Below, piece by piece: positions 17,215 through 25,289 of a stretch of DNA of 64,000 bases (the first letter of the stretch is position 1; each line of letters starts with the position of its first letter). The stretch lies in contig CAZBRO010000004.1 in NCBI GenBank assembly GCA_964494505.1, positions 186,001-250,000 on the forward strand, read 5' to 3'. The DNA is from CAIYRG01 sp964494505 (GTDB taxonomy: Bacteria > Pseudomonadota > Alphaproteobacteria > Micropepsales > Micropepsaceae). A program made the position numbers and the translations under genes. The notes below the pieces were generated by a model. It was not told where the DNA came from and did no database searches. It saw only the letters and a program-made list of their open reading frames with translations.

Positions 17215-17631
17215 TTAATTTCGCTCGAACGGATTGAGTATCCCGACGCCGAGTCCCGTGACGTTTCGGATATTTCGCGTGACGAGCGTCATGCCATGAA
17301 CCTTGGCCGTTGCGGCGAGAAGACCATCGACGACCGAAAGCGGTCGACGTGCGGCCATATGGCCCCATTCCTCCGCGACAGCAGACTCGATCGGTAGAAT
17401 GCGCTCACCAAAAGCTTTGTTCACGGCAGCGAGCCATTTTTCCAGGGCGCGCGCCTGTGCCGGATCGCGAGTACGGCATCCTTCGATACCTTTGCGAATC
17501 TCGCCAAACACGAGCGCGCTCAAATAGAGACTCTCATCCGCAATGCTTTCATACCAGCGCGCCACATTTACATCGCATTGGGCTCCCTTGCGTACCTCCG
17601 AGATAATGTTGGTAACGATCAGATAATTCAC
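17215..17631 (-). CDS. PIN-domain toxin (VapC/FitB type), catalytic Asp replaced
   Basis: A 138-residue PIN-domain protein like FitB, normally an Mg2+-dependent endoribonuclease toxin. The start MNYLIVTNIISEVRKG aligns with the usual xxLLDTNVISEL, but the first metal-binding Asp is Val here (codon GTT at position 6, one base from GAT). The later acidic residues, E45-region SALVFGEIRKGIEG and SVVDGLLAATA, are kept. The protein may therefore be inactive or impaired. GTG start at 17631 overlaps the antitoxin stop (GTGA), the normal layout. A sequencing error should be excluded. Confidence 0.85.
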   Translation of the reverse strand: MNYLIVTNIISEVRKGAQCDVNVARWYESIADESLYLSALVFGEIRKGIEGCRTRDPAQARALEKWLAAVNKAFGERILPIESAVAEEWGHMAARRPLSVVDGLLAATAKVHGMTLVTRNIRNVTGLGVGILNPFERN

Positions 17632-17912
17632 AGATCGACATCCCGGCCATAGTCCTCGTCGCGGCTCAAATCGACGCCTTCGAGCGGCGCAGCTGCCAGC
17701 AGCGCTTTCAACCCTTTAGGACGGTTCGCCGCAAACCGCTCGCGCAGCAGAGCGCGCGTTTCGTGCTGCCGTTCCGGATCAGACAGAGCCTCCACGACCT
17801 CCCGGACCAGAGAAGCGTCGGTTTTCCGCACCCGCACTTCCATGCGGGTCAGACCCTGACGCTTCAGCCGTTTCCGATAATCGGCGACGGCTTTTCGCTG
17901 AGATGTGACCAT
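17628..17912 (-). CDS. antitoxin of the PIN-domain pair
   Basis: A 94-residue protein upstream of and overlapping the PIN gene, as antitoxins are. The N-terminal part, RKRLKRQGLTRMEVRVRKTDASLVREVVEAL, fits a basic DNA-binding segment (ribbon-helix-helix style) followed by helices; the C-terminal part is rich in acidic residues, as toxin-wrapping tails often are. It likely binds its own promoter, where a repeated ACCGG(A/C)TATA is found 18-39 bases upstream. Family assignment is by context and composition. Confidence 0.7.
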   Translation of the reverse strand: MVTSQRKAVADYRKRLKRQGLTRMEVRVRKTDASLVREVVEALSDPERQHETRALLRERFAANRPKGLKALLAAAPLEGVDLSRDEDYGRDVDL

Positions 17913-17929
17913 AGTCTTCTCCCATTTTA

Positions 17930-17951
17930 ACCGGATATATGACCGGCTATA
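17930..17951 (-). promoter_or_regulatory. repeated element, likely toxin-antitoxin operator/promoter
   Basis: Two direct copies of ACCGG(A/C)TATA at 17930-17939 and 17942-17951, spaced 12 bases, just upstream of the antitoxin ATG (17912). The CCGG cores are palindromic and the AT-rich ends give TATA-like -10 candidates on the minus strand. Such repeats are expected binding sites for the antitoxin's autoregulation. Not proven. Confidence 0.5.
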
Positions 17952-18019
17952 AGGAAGGTCAAGTGCAACCGTGAAGACTCGCCGTTCGACAGACCAACGG
18001 TGAAGCGTTAATTTGCAGC

Positions 18020-18361
18020 ATGATCGTGCGCAGTTTCATCATAGGAGGTCTTGCGGCCGGCCTGTTGGCGGCTCGTTCCTTGGCCGCGCCGGCATCGCCC
18101 GTGACGGCGGAGGAATTCGTCGAGCGCTGCAAGACCGACGCGCGCTTCTGCCGGATTCAGATCATAGCCATCGAGCAGGTGCTGGAGAAAAACCGCAAGG
18201 CCTGCCTCCCGGCGAGCGTCACCAAGGACGCGATGGCGACGAAAGTCCAGGATACGATTGAAGACGTCGTCGAGGAGGCCCCCGACATCAAGACCGGCCC
18301 TTACCGGCAATTCGTCGAGCAGATCGTTTCCTTCGTCTGGCCGTGCGCGCCGATTTCCTGA
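18020..18361 (+). CDS. small secreted protein, Rap1a/Tai-like
   Basis: A 113-residue protein with a signal peptide (MIVRSFIIGGLAAGLLAARSLAA) and a mature part with Cys residues spaced as in Rap1a/Tai family proteins: an early C-TDARFC pair, KACLPASVT in the middle and a C-terminal FVWPCAP. Rap1a members in Serratia give immunity to type VI effectors; many relatives are periplasmic proteins of unknown role, and no effector is found here. The match is moderate. The ATG 18020 lacks a strong ribosome site. No partner gene. Confidence 0.6.
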   Translation: MIVRSFIIGGLAAGLLAARSLAAPASPVTAEEFVERCKTDARFCRIQIIAIEQVLEKNRKACLPASVTKDAMATKVQDTIEDVVEEAPDIKTGPYRQFVEQIVSFVWPCAPIS

Positions 18362-18477
18362 TCTTTTCTATCCGTCATGAAAATTTCGCCCGGCCGCTGT
18401 CGAAATCGCGCTTCCTCGCGCGTCATTGGGACAGCCGGGCGTGAGGCTCGCGCGGAAAACGGGCAAAGGAGAGTGTC

Positions 18478-18825
18478 ATGCAATACATGCTGATGATCTA
18501 TTCGAAGGAAGACATCTGGTCGACGATGCCACAGGCTGAGCAGGAACGCGGAATGGCCGCCTATGGCGCCTACACCGAGGCCCTGAAATCGGCAGGCGCG
18601 TTGCTGGGCGCCAACCGCCTCAAGCCGACCAATGCGGCAAGCACCGTGCGCGTCGCCGACGGCAAGACGCAGGTGCTGGATGGCCCTTATGCCGAAACCA
18701 AGGAGCAGCTCGGCGGCTATTTCATGATCGACGTGCCGGATCTGGACGCGGCCCTTTCCTGGGCGGCGCGGTGTCCGGGCGCGAGCCATGGGATCGTCGA
18801 GGTGCGCCCGATCTGGGGCATGTAG
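18478..18825 (+). CDS. DGPF (YCII-related) domain protein
   Basis: A 115-residue protein of the YCII/DGPF family. The defining motif is read as VLDGPYAETKEQLGGYF, and the N-terminus MQYMLMIY is typical. Function is unknown, but DGPF genes are the constant neighbours of ECF42-group sigma factors, and one lies ten bases downstream. The GAAAACGGGCAAAGGAGAGTGTCATG region gives a strong AAGGAG ribosome site. The two genes are probably one operon controlled by the sigma factor. Confidence 0.88.
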   Translation: MQYMLMIYSKEDIWSTMPQAEQERGMAAYGAYTEALKSAGALLGANRLKPTNAASTVRVADGKTQVLDGPYAETKEQLGGYFMIDVPDLDAALSWAARCPGASHGIVEVRPIWGM

Positions 18826-18834
18826 GCAGGCCGC

Positions 18835-20100
18835 ATGAGCGAAGGCGACCGGAACGCGGCGGAAACGGCGGAGGCGGTAGTCCGCCGCTCCTATGGCAGG
18901 CTGGTCGCCTTTCTCGCCGCTCAAAGCGGGGATGTGGCGCGCGCCGAGGACGCCCTGTCCGAGGCTTTCGCGTCCGCGCTCGCGGATTGGCCGATCCGGG
19001 GAACCCCGGCCAACCCGGAAGGGTGGCTGATGGCGGTGGCGAAACGAAAGATCGTCGACATGGTCCGGCGGCGCAAAGGCGGTGAGAACGCGGTACCTCA
19101 TGTGAGGATGCTGGCCGAGGAGATGGAAGCGACCGCCCGAGACCCGGCCGAGATTCCGGACCGCCGCCTCGCGCTGATGTTCGCCTGCGCGCACCCGGCG
19201 ATCGATCCTTCCATCCGAGCACCTTTGATCCTGCAGACGCTCCTTGGTTTCGACGCGGTGCGGATTGCATCGGCCTTCCTGGTGTCGCCTGCCGCCATGG
19301 GCCAAAGGCTCGCGCGCGCAAAGACCAAGATCCGCGAAACGGCCATACCGTTTCGGGTTCCGGAGCGCGCCGACCTGCCCGAACGGCTGGAGGCCGTGCT
19401 CGCGGCGATCTACGCGGCCTTTGCCAAGGGCTGGTCCGATGCAGCAGGCGCCGAAATCGAGCGCGGCAATCTCGCCGATGAAGCGATCTGGCTGGGGCGC
19501 CTGGCCGTCAGTCTGCTGCCCGGCGAGACCGAGGCGCTGGGCCTTCTCGCGCTCATGCTCCATTGCGAGGCGCGGCGGGGCGCGCGCCGCGGCCCTGACG
19601 GAGACTATGTGCCGCTCGCCGAACAGGACCCCGTGCGATGGGACATCGCCGCCATCGACGAAGCCGAGGCGCTGTTGCTGCGCGCGAGCAGGATGGGCGC
19701 TCCCGGCCGGTATCAGCTCGAAGCCGCCGTGCAATCGGCCCACGCCGTCCGGCGCCTGACCGGCCGCACGGATTGGGGGGCAATCGCGAAGATCTACGAC
19801 GCGCTGTCGGTGCTGTCGGAATCTCCTGTCGTCGGCATCAACCGCGCAATTGCCATCGCCGAAGCGCAAGGAGCAAAGGCCGGGTTGGCCGCGCTCGATG
19901 CGCTCGCCGCCGATCCGCGTCTCGTCGAGTATCAGCCCTATTGGGCGGCGCGGGCGGAGTTGCTGGCGCGCACGCGGGAATACGCGGCAGCGCGGGATGC
20001 CTATGACCGCGCGATCGGCCTCGAGCGCGATTCCGCGGTGCGGACATTCCTGCAGCAGCGCCAGGCCGCGCTCTTCAATGGCAGCCTTCGCCCGTCATGA
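18835..20100 (+). CDS. ECF sigma factor with C-terminal extension (ECF42 type)
   Basis: A 421-residue sigma factor. The N-terminal half has sigma-2 and sigma-4 regions (AEDALSEAFASALADWP; EIPDRRLALMFACAHPAI), and the remainder is a long TPR-like extension including LLALMLHCEARRGARRGPDG and repeated helical segments near the end. ECF42 sigma factors have this extended form and sit with DGPF genes, instead of an anti-sigma factor. No anti-sigma gene is here. Last 26 bases overlap the tail of the convergent alkaline phosphatase gene. Confidence 0.88.
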   Translation: MSEGDRNAAETAEAVVRRSYGRLVAFLAAQSGDVARAEDALSEAFASALADWPIRGTPANPEGWLMAVAKRKIVDMVRRRKGGENAVPHVRMLAEEMEATARDPAEIPDRRLALMFACAHPAIDPSIRAPLILQTLLGFDAVRIASAFLVSPAAMGQRLARAKTKIRETAIPFRVPERADLPERLEAVLAAIYAAFAKGWSDAAGAEIERGNLADEAIWLGRLAVSLLPGETEALGLLALMLHCEARRGARRGPDGDYVPLAEQDPVRWDIAAIDEAEALLLRASRMGAPGRYQLEAAVQSAHAVRRLTGRTDWGAIAKIYDALSVLSESPVVGINRAIAIAEAQGAKAGLAALDALAADPRLVEYQPYWAARAELLARTREYAAARDAYDRAIGLERDSAVRTFLQQRQAALFNGSLRPS

Positions 20101-21559
20101 CGGCAAAGATTTCCGTGTCGTCCATGTAGGTGCCGCGGCCGAAGCGGCGGCCTTGCGCGTCGGTGTAGGCATCGGTTCGTTTCGCGCAACCGGCGATCAG
20201 GTTTGCTCCCGCCCCCCGCGCGAACAGCGGCACAAGCTGGTTGCTGTGCGAATTGTTCTGCCACTTGTAGCCGGGCATATGTCCTGCACCATTGTTCTTC
20301 AGATCCTGGAACGGTACCGTATCGGAGTCCGGGCCGAGCAGCAGGTGATCGTGATCGGCGGTCACGATCACGAGCGTGTTCGACCAATTGTTGCCGGCTG
20401 TGTTCGCATCGAGATAGGCCGAGACGGCAGCCACCGCGTCGTCGAACTCGATCTTCTCTTCGATCATGCGGCCCATATTGTTCGCGTGCTCGGCGCGATC
20501 CACCGCCCCGCCCTCGATCACCAGGAACATGCCTTGCGTGTCGCCATCGAGAATGTTGAGCGCGCCTTCGACCATGGTCCGCAGCGACGGCACGTCGGGC
20601 TTGCGCGCCACGGCATAGGGCGGTTCGGCCGCCGCAGCCGCGCCTGCGCGATTGAACTGCGTCGAATTAAACGCGTGTGCGATCCCGATGAGCTTCGGCG
20701 GCGGATTCGCCGTTTCCGGAAGCGCGTCGAATGCAGCTTTATCCTGAATCAGTTTGAACCCGCTTCTGTGCGTTCCTGCCTTCAGCGCCAGCCAATCGCC
20801 GGCGCCGATCCAGGCATAATTCGGTGTGACCCGGAGCGCGCCGTCATCGTCATAATCGGGGTTGCCAGTCCCCATGATCACGCTGACCACGCCCGCGTTC
20901 AGCATCTCGCCGGCGATTGCGGTGCGGTTCGTGCGCGAGACATTGTGCGCGCCTGCACCCGCGGCCGGTGTCGCATCGGAAATCTGTACTGTCGTCACGA
21001 CGCCCACGGCCTTGCCTTCGCCGTGCGCGCGCTCGGCAAACGTCGTGAGCGGCATTGCGTTGCCGTCGACATTGATGGCGTTGTTGTAACTCTTATGGCC
21101 GTTGACCATGGCGCTCATGGTGTTGGCGGAATCGGGCGCCGTTCTCTTGGTCCAGGCATAACCGGCGAAGCGATCGGGATAACGGCCCCGAATCGTGGCA
21201 ACGGGCGTCGTGTCCCAATTCTTCGCGGCATCGTAGATGGCGTCGGGGTCCTGAGCCGCACCGGCGCCCGGCCGTTCATCGGTTCGCAGCGGATAGGTGG
21301 AAACCCAGGTCTTGGCCCAATTCGGGCCGTCGAACACTTGCTTGCCGAGCTTTCCCGTGTACATGCCGGTGGCGGCGATGGCGCTTGCGCCCGAGCCATC
21401 CGCGATCATCAGGATGACGTTCTTGGGTCGCGGTCCGGACGCCGGAGCGGCCGCCGCGGCGGCCGCGAGAAGCCCGAGCACGGGTAGAACCCGCCAGAGA
21501 TGCCCTAACCGCGAAATCGGGATCGAATCGAACAATTTGAATCTCCGCGCCGGTGGCAT
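20075..21559 (-). CDS. alkaline phosphatase (PhoA superfamily)
   Basis: A 494-residue phosphomonoesterase. Motifs: NVILMIADGSG with metal-binding D54, the nucleophile S144 in APDSANT, and late metal sites in FLVIEGGAVDRAEHANN and VIVTADHDH. An N-terminal hydrophobic stretch (residues about 22-40, ending in poly-Ala) is a signal peptide or anchor, so it acts outside the cytoplasm. I chose ATG 21559 (MPPARRF) with a GAGGA ribosome site rather than ATG 21613. The 3' end overlaps the sigma gene tail by 26 bases in convergent orientation. Confidence 0.87.
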   Translation of the reverse strand: MPPARRFKLFDSIPISRLGHLWRVLPVLGLLAAAAAAAPASGPRPKNVILMIADGSGASAIAATGMYTGKLGKQVFDGPNWAKTWVSTYPLRTDERPGAGAAQDPDAIYDAAKNWDTTPVATIRGRYPDRFAGYAWTKRTAPDSANTMSAMVNGHKSYNNAINVDGNAMPLTTFAERAHGEGKAVGVVTTVQISDATPAAGAGAHNVSRTNRTAIAGEMLNAGVVSVIMGTGNPDYDDDGALRVTPNYAWIGAGDWLALKAGTHRSGFKLIQDKAAFDALPETANPPPKLIGIAHAFNSTQFNRAGAAAAAEPPYAVARKPDVPSLRTMVEGALNILDGDTQGMFLVIEGGAVDRAEHANNMGRMIEEKIEFDDAVAAVSAYLDANTAGNNWSNTLVIVTADHDHLLLGPDSDTVPFQDLKNNGAGHMPGYKWQNNSHSNQLVPLFARGAGANLIAGCAKRTDAYTDAQGRRFGRGTYMDDTEIFAVMTGEGCH

Positions 21560-21745
21560 TCCATCCTCTATCGCGGCGGAGTGACAAGCTTTCTGTGAGC
21601 AGCTACGCCTCATGCCCTGCGAAACGCCACAGCCGGCCCGGCCTCCTCTCGCGGCGGAGCGGGATTCGGACTAAGGTTTGCGCGGGGCACGGTCATTCGG
21701 CGGCGGAGGAGCCGCCGGAACCGCCGGCGCATACGGGAGGCACCC

Positions 21746-22456
21746 ATGGCCAAAAACGAATCCATTCCACGGCGCGATTTTCTCAAAGGGGCGGGTGTCG
21801 CGGGCGCAAGCGTCGCGGCGGCCGCCAGCGGCCTTGCCGCCTGTACGCCGGAGGCGAAGACCACGGCTGCTGCAGCAGCACCCGAAACCTGGATCATTCT
21901 CACCCCGCAGCAAGTCGCCTTCTTTTCGGCGGCCGCCGACACCATCATTCCCAAGGACGAGCTTTCGCCCTCCGGCACGGAGTGCGGCGTGCCGGTCTTC
22001 ATCGACCGCCAGCTCGCCAGCGCCTGGGGCGGCGGCGACAGGATGTACCGCGCGGGACCCTACGTCAAAGGCACCCCTGAGCAGGGCTATCAGCTTCCCC
22101 TGACGCCGCATCAATACTTCGTCGCCGGCATCCAGACGGCCAATGCCTGGTGCGAGAAGACCTATGGCAAGAGTTTCGACCGGCTGGAGCAGCCAAAGCG
22201 GGACGAAGCCTTGACCGCGATGCAAAAGGGCACCGCCGAATTCGACGGGCTGGACGCCAAGCAGTTCTTCGGCGCGCTTCTGACCATCAACATGGAAGGG
22301 TTCTTCTCCGATCCCATCTATGGCGGCAACCGCAACAAGGCATCGTGGCGCATGCTCGGCTTCCCGGGCCTGCCCGCGACCTATGCCGACAAGATCGACG
22401 AATACCGCAACAAGAAATACGTCGCCGAACCGCAGTCCATCGCGGACTTCAGCTGA
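21746..22456 (+). CDS. gluconate 2-dehydrogenase subunit 3 family protein (copy 2, Tat lipoprotein candidate)
   Basis: A 236-residue paralogue of the protein at 14681-15400. The N-terminus IPRRDFLKGAGVAGASVAAA is a twin-arginine signal, followed by GLAACTPEA, which fits a lipobox, so this copy may be a lipid-anchored Tat substrate. The mature sequence keeps LTPQQVAFFSAAADTIIP and IYGGNRNKASWRMLGFPGLP. It lies 13 bases before the flavoprotein gene, with the same gene order as copy 1. Confidence 0.88.
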   Translation: MAKNESIPRRDFLKGAGVAGASVAAAASGLAACTPEAKTTAAAAAPETWIILTPQQVAFFSAAADTIIPKDELSPSGTECGVPVFIDRQLASAWGGGDRMYRAGPYVKGTPEQGYQLPLTPHQYFVAGIQTANAWCEKTYGKSFDRLEQPKRDEALTAMQKGTAEFDGLDAKQFFGALLTINMEGFFSDPIYGGNRNKASWRMLGFPGLPATYADKIDEYRNKKYVAEPQSIADFS

Positions 22457-22469
22457 GGGGGATGCACCG

Positions 22470-24239
22470 ATGGTCACGAAACTGAAGGAAGTCGACGTCG
22501 TCGTCATCGGCCAGGGGCTGACCGGCGTGATGATGGCCAAAGAACTCACCATGGCGGGCTTGACCGTCGTGGGACTCGAACGCGGGCCGGACCGCCGCCC
22601 GGAGGAAGAAGTCGTCCTGCCGCGCATCCGCGACGAGCTGAAGTACAACGCGCGCAAAGAACTGATGATCGACAACGCGGTCGATACCGTCACTTTCCGT
22701 AACAATACGGACCAGGCGGCGCTGCCCATCCGGCGCTGGGGCGCATTCCTTCCCGGCGAGGGCGTCGGCGGCACCACCAATCATTGGGGCGGTTTGCATT
22801 GGCGCTTCCTGCCTGCCGATTTCCGCATCCGCAGCGAGATCACGCAGAAATACGGCGCCAGCGCCATTCCCGGCGACATGACGATCGCCGACTGGCCCGT
22901 CACCTATGACGAGCTCGAACCCTATTTCGACAAGTTCGACAAATTGTGCGGCGTGTCGGGCAAGGCAGGAAACCTCAAAGGTCAGAAGATCGAAGGCGGC
23001 AATGTCTTCGAGGGCCCGCGCCAAAACGAATATCCCAATGCGCCGATCAAGACCTCGGCCGGGGGCATGATGTTCGCGGAAGCTGCGAAGAGCGTGGGCT
23101 ACCACCCCTTCCCCACCCCATTCTCAGCACCCTCCAAGCCCTACACCAACATCTACGGCGTGACGCTCGGCCAATGCGAATATTGCGGCTTCTGCGGGCG
23201 CAATTCCTGCGAAGCGAACGCCAAGGCGACATCGGCCACCAACGTCATGCCGGTCTTGCGCCGCGATCCCAAATATACACTCAGGGTTCGCGCCTTCGTG
23301 TCGAAGATCAATTACGACAAGCAGGCCAAGAAGGTCACGGGCGTCAGCTACATCGACATGAAGACCGGTGAGGAATACGAGCAGCCGGCCGGCATGGTGA
23401 TCCTTTCGGCCTTCGTCATGGGCAACACCCATATGATGCTCTATTCGGGCATCGGCGAACCCTATGACCCCAAGACGGGCAAGGGCCTCGTCGGCAAGAA
23501 TTATTGCTACCAGTTCGAAGCCAACGGGACCGCGTTCTTCACCGACAAGGTGCTCAACCCGTTCATGGGCTCCCCCGGCGACCGCATCGCGTTCGACGAT
23601 TTCAACGGAGAGAATTTCGACCATTCGGGCCTGGGCTTCTTCGGCGGAGGCTACATCGTCGGCGGGTCCGGCGCTTCGCCGCCGATTGCCGGACGGGCAC
23701 TCCCCGAAGGCACGCCCAACTGGGGCGCGGAATGGAAGAAGGCGGCCGTGCAGTGGTACTACGGCGTGATGGACTTCAACACGCAAGGGTCGGTCTACGC
23801 CAACCGGGCGAACTATCTCGATCTCGATCCCACCTACAAGGATTCGATCGGACGTCCATTGCTGCGCATGACCTATAACGGCACCGACAACGACCATAAG
23901 ATGTCGCGCTATCTGCTGTCGAAGCTGGAAGTCGCCATCAAGGCGATGAACCCGGCGCATTACGAACTGCGGCCGCGGCCGAAGAACTTCACCACCGTGC
24001 CTTATCAATCCACCCACAACACCGGCGGCACGATGATGGGGACGAACCCGGGCAACAGCGTCGTGAACCGCTACGGCCAGGTTTGGGAAGCGAGCAATCT
24101 GTTCATCACGGGCGCTTCCGTTTTCCCGCAGCAGCACGGCTACAATCCGACAGGGCCGGTCGGCGCGATTGCCTATTTGACGGCGGACAAGATCGTGAAT
24201 GACTACATGAAGAACCCCGGTCCCTTGGTGCACGCATAA
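22470..24239 (+). CDS. GMC-family flavoprotein dehydrogenase, large subunit (copy 2)
   Basis: A 589-residue paralogue of the flavoprotein at 15414-17189. FAD loop GQGLTGVMM; C-terminal STHNTGGTMMG and NPTGPVGAIAYL. The same Cys patch is present at C236, C239, C242 and C247, so the presumed iron-sulfur cluster is conserved in both copies. The start ATG at 22470 (MVTKLKEVDVVVIG) has GAGGGGG upstream; the frame extending to 22320 lies in the small-subunit gene. Electrons probably go to the cytochrome c encoded 50 bases downstream. The sugar or polyol oxidised is unknown. Confidence 0.88.
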   Translation: MVTKLKEVDVVVIGQGLTGVMMAKELTMAGLTVVGLERGPDRRPEEEVVLPRIRDELKYNARKELMIDNAVDTVTFRNNTDQAALPIRRWGAFLPGEGVGGTTNHWGGLHWRFLPADFRIRSEITQKYGASAIPGDMTIADWPVTYDELEPYFDKFDKLCGVSGKAGNLKGQKIEGGNVFEGPRQNEYPNAPIKTSAGGMMFAEAAKSVGYHPFPTPFSAPSKPYTNIYGVTLGQCEYCGFCGRNSCEANAKATSATNVMPVLRRDPKYTLRVRAFVSKINYDKQAKKVTGVSYIDMKTGEEYEQPAGMVILSAFVMGNTHMMLYSGIGEPYDPKTGKGLVGKNYCYQFEANGTAFFTDKVLNPFMGSPGDRIAFDDFNGENFDHSGLGFFGGGYIVGGSGASPPIAGRALPEGTPNWGAEWKKAAVQWYYGVMDFNTQGSVYANRANYLDLDPTYKDSIGRPLLRMTYNGTDNDHKMSRYLLSKLEVAIKAMNPAHYELRPRPKNFTTVPYQSTHNTGGTMMGTNPGNSVVNRYGQVWEASNLFITGASVFPQQHGYNPTGPVGAIAYLTADKIVNDYMKNPGPLVHA

Positions 24240-24288
24240 GATCGCGTCCAGCATCGAATCGATAAGAGCCAACGAGAGAGACAACATC

Positions 24289-24648
24289 ATGCGGTTATCG
24301 CTTGCGGGCGCCGTCCTTGGCGCCCTCGTTTTGGGAAGTCCCGCCTTCGCGGCCGATGCCAATCACGGCAAGACGCTGTTCACGGCCTGCCAGGCCTGCC
24401 ACACGGAAAAGCCCGATGCGCTGGGACCGAGCCTCAAAGGCGTGGTCGGGCGCAAATCCGGCGCGCTCGACGATTTCCGCTATTCCGCCGCCATGAAGCG
24501 CGCCAACCTCACCTGGGACGAAGGCAATCTGCGCGACTATCTGCGCGACCCTCAAAGCAAGGTGAAGGGCAACCGCATGCCGTTCTCGGGCTTTCCCAAT
24601 GCCGGCGATGCCGACGATGTGGTCGCCTATCTCGTGACGCTGAAATAG
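24289..24648 (+). CDS. small c-type cytochrome
   Basis: A 119-residue cytochrome c with a signal peptide (MRLSLAGAVLGALVLGSPAFAA), one heme site CQACH (C34, C37, H38) and a likely axial Met in NRMPFSGF (M97). It is a class I cytochrome that would carry electrons from the copy-2 flavoprotein to a terminal oxidase. The ATG is preceded by AACGAGAGAGACAACATC, a fair ribosome site. Only copy 2 of the dehydrogenase pair has such a gene. Its stop is one base from the convergent stop of the oxygenase gene. Confidence 0.9.
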   Translation: MRLSLAGAVLGALVLGSPAFAADANHGKTLFTACQACHTEKPDALGPSLKGVVGRKSGALDDFRYSAAMKRANLTWDEGNLRDYLRDPQSKVKGNRMPFSGFPNAGDADDVVAYLVTLK

Positions 24649-24649
24649 G

Positions 24650-25285
24650 TCACGCCGGGTCCAGCGTCACGTTCAGCGCAATCGAGATGCGATTCCCTTC
24701 GCCGTGGAAGGGATGCACCCAGTGCTCGATCCATGACGGAAACGCCAGCATCATGCCCGGTTGGGGGCCGATGGTGATCGGCTGACCGCAGCGGAATCCC
24801 GGCATGCGCGCGAAGGTGGCGGCGGGTCGCGGATCGCGCAATTCGAGCCGTCCGTTCATCGGCGGGTCCGGCGACGGCATTCCAGTCGCGACATAGTAAA
24901 CGATGGACCAGTGATTGCCGGGATGCATGTGCAGCGTGTTGTAATCGCCGGACCGATTGACGTTCGCCCAGCCATAGGCCTGATAGGTGGCGCGTTTGCC
25001 GGGCGGCCGCTGTTCCAGGATTGCCGGCAACCCCATCACCAATTGCACGCTCTGGTCCACCTCCGCGGCCAGTATCCCGATCGCCGGTTCGGGCCAATCC
25101 AGGAGATCGGGCATCGACTGCCAGCCGCCGATATTGCTGATGCGATTGGCTTCGCCTTTGGCGCGGCGGGCGAGAATGGCGCGCTCCAGCGGCTCGTTCA
25201 ACGCGGCCGGATTTGCGACCATGCGCATCGAAATCGGCGTTCCGAACGCGACCGACAATTCCGGCGTGATCGGAACGTAGACCAT
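24650..25285 (-). CDS. 2OG-Fe(II) oxygenase family protein
   Basis: A 211-residue double-stranded beta-helix protein of a putative 2-oxoglutarate/Fe(II) oxygenase family. It has SNIGGWQS near residue 50, the HxHP pattern at H119-H121 in YNTLHMHPGNHW, a second His in PSWIEHWV (H188), and R199 in NRISIALNV that would bind 2-oxoglutarate. Substrate is unknown, though it is last in a likely four-gene catabolic run. Whether the metal ligand is H119 or H121 cannot be told. Confidence 0.8.
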   Translation of the reverse strand: MVYVPITPELSVAFGTPISMRMVANPAALNEPLERAILARRAKGEANRISNIGGWQSMPDLLDWPEPAIGILAAEVDQSVQLVMGLPAILEQRPPGKRATYQAYGWANVNRSGDYNTLHMHPGNHWSIVYYVATGMPSPDPPMNGRLELRDPRPAATFARMPGFRCGQPITIGPQPGMMLAFPSWIEHWVHPFHGEGNRISIALNVTLDPA

Positions 25286-25289
25286 CCGT

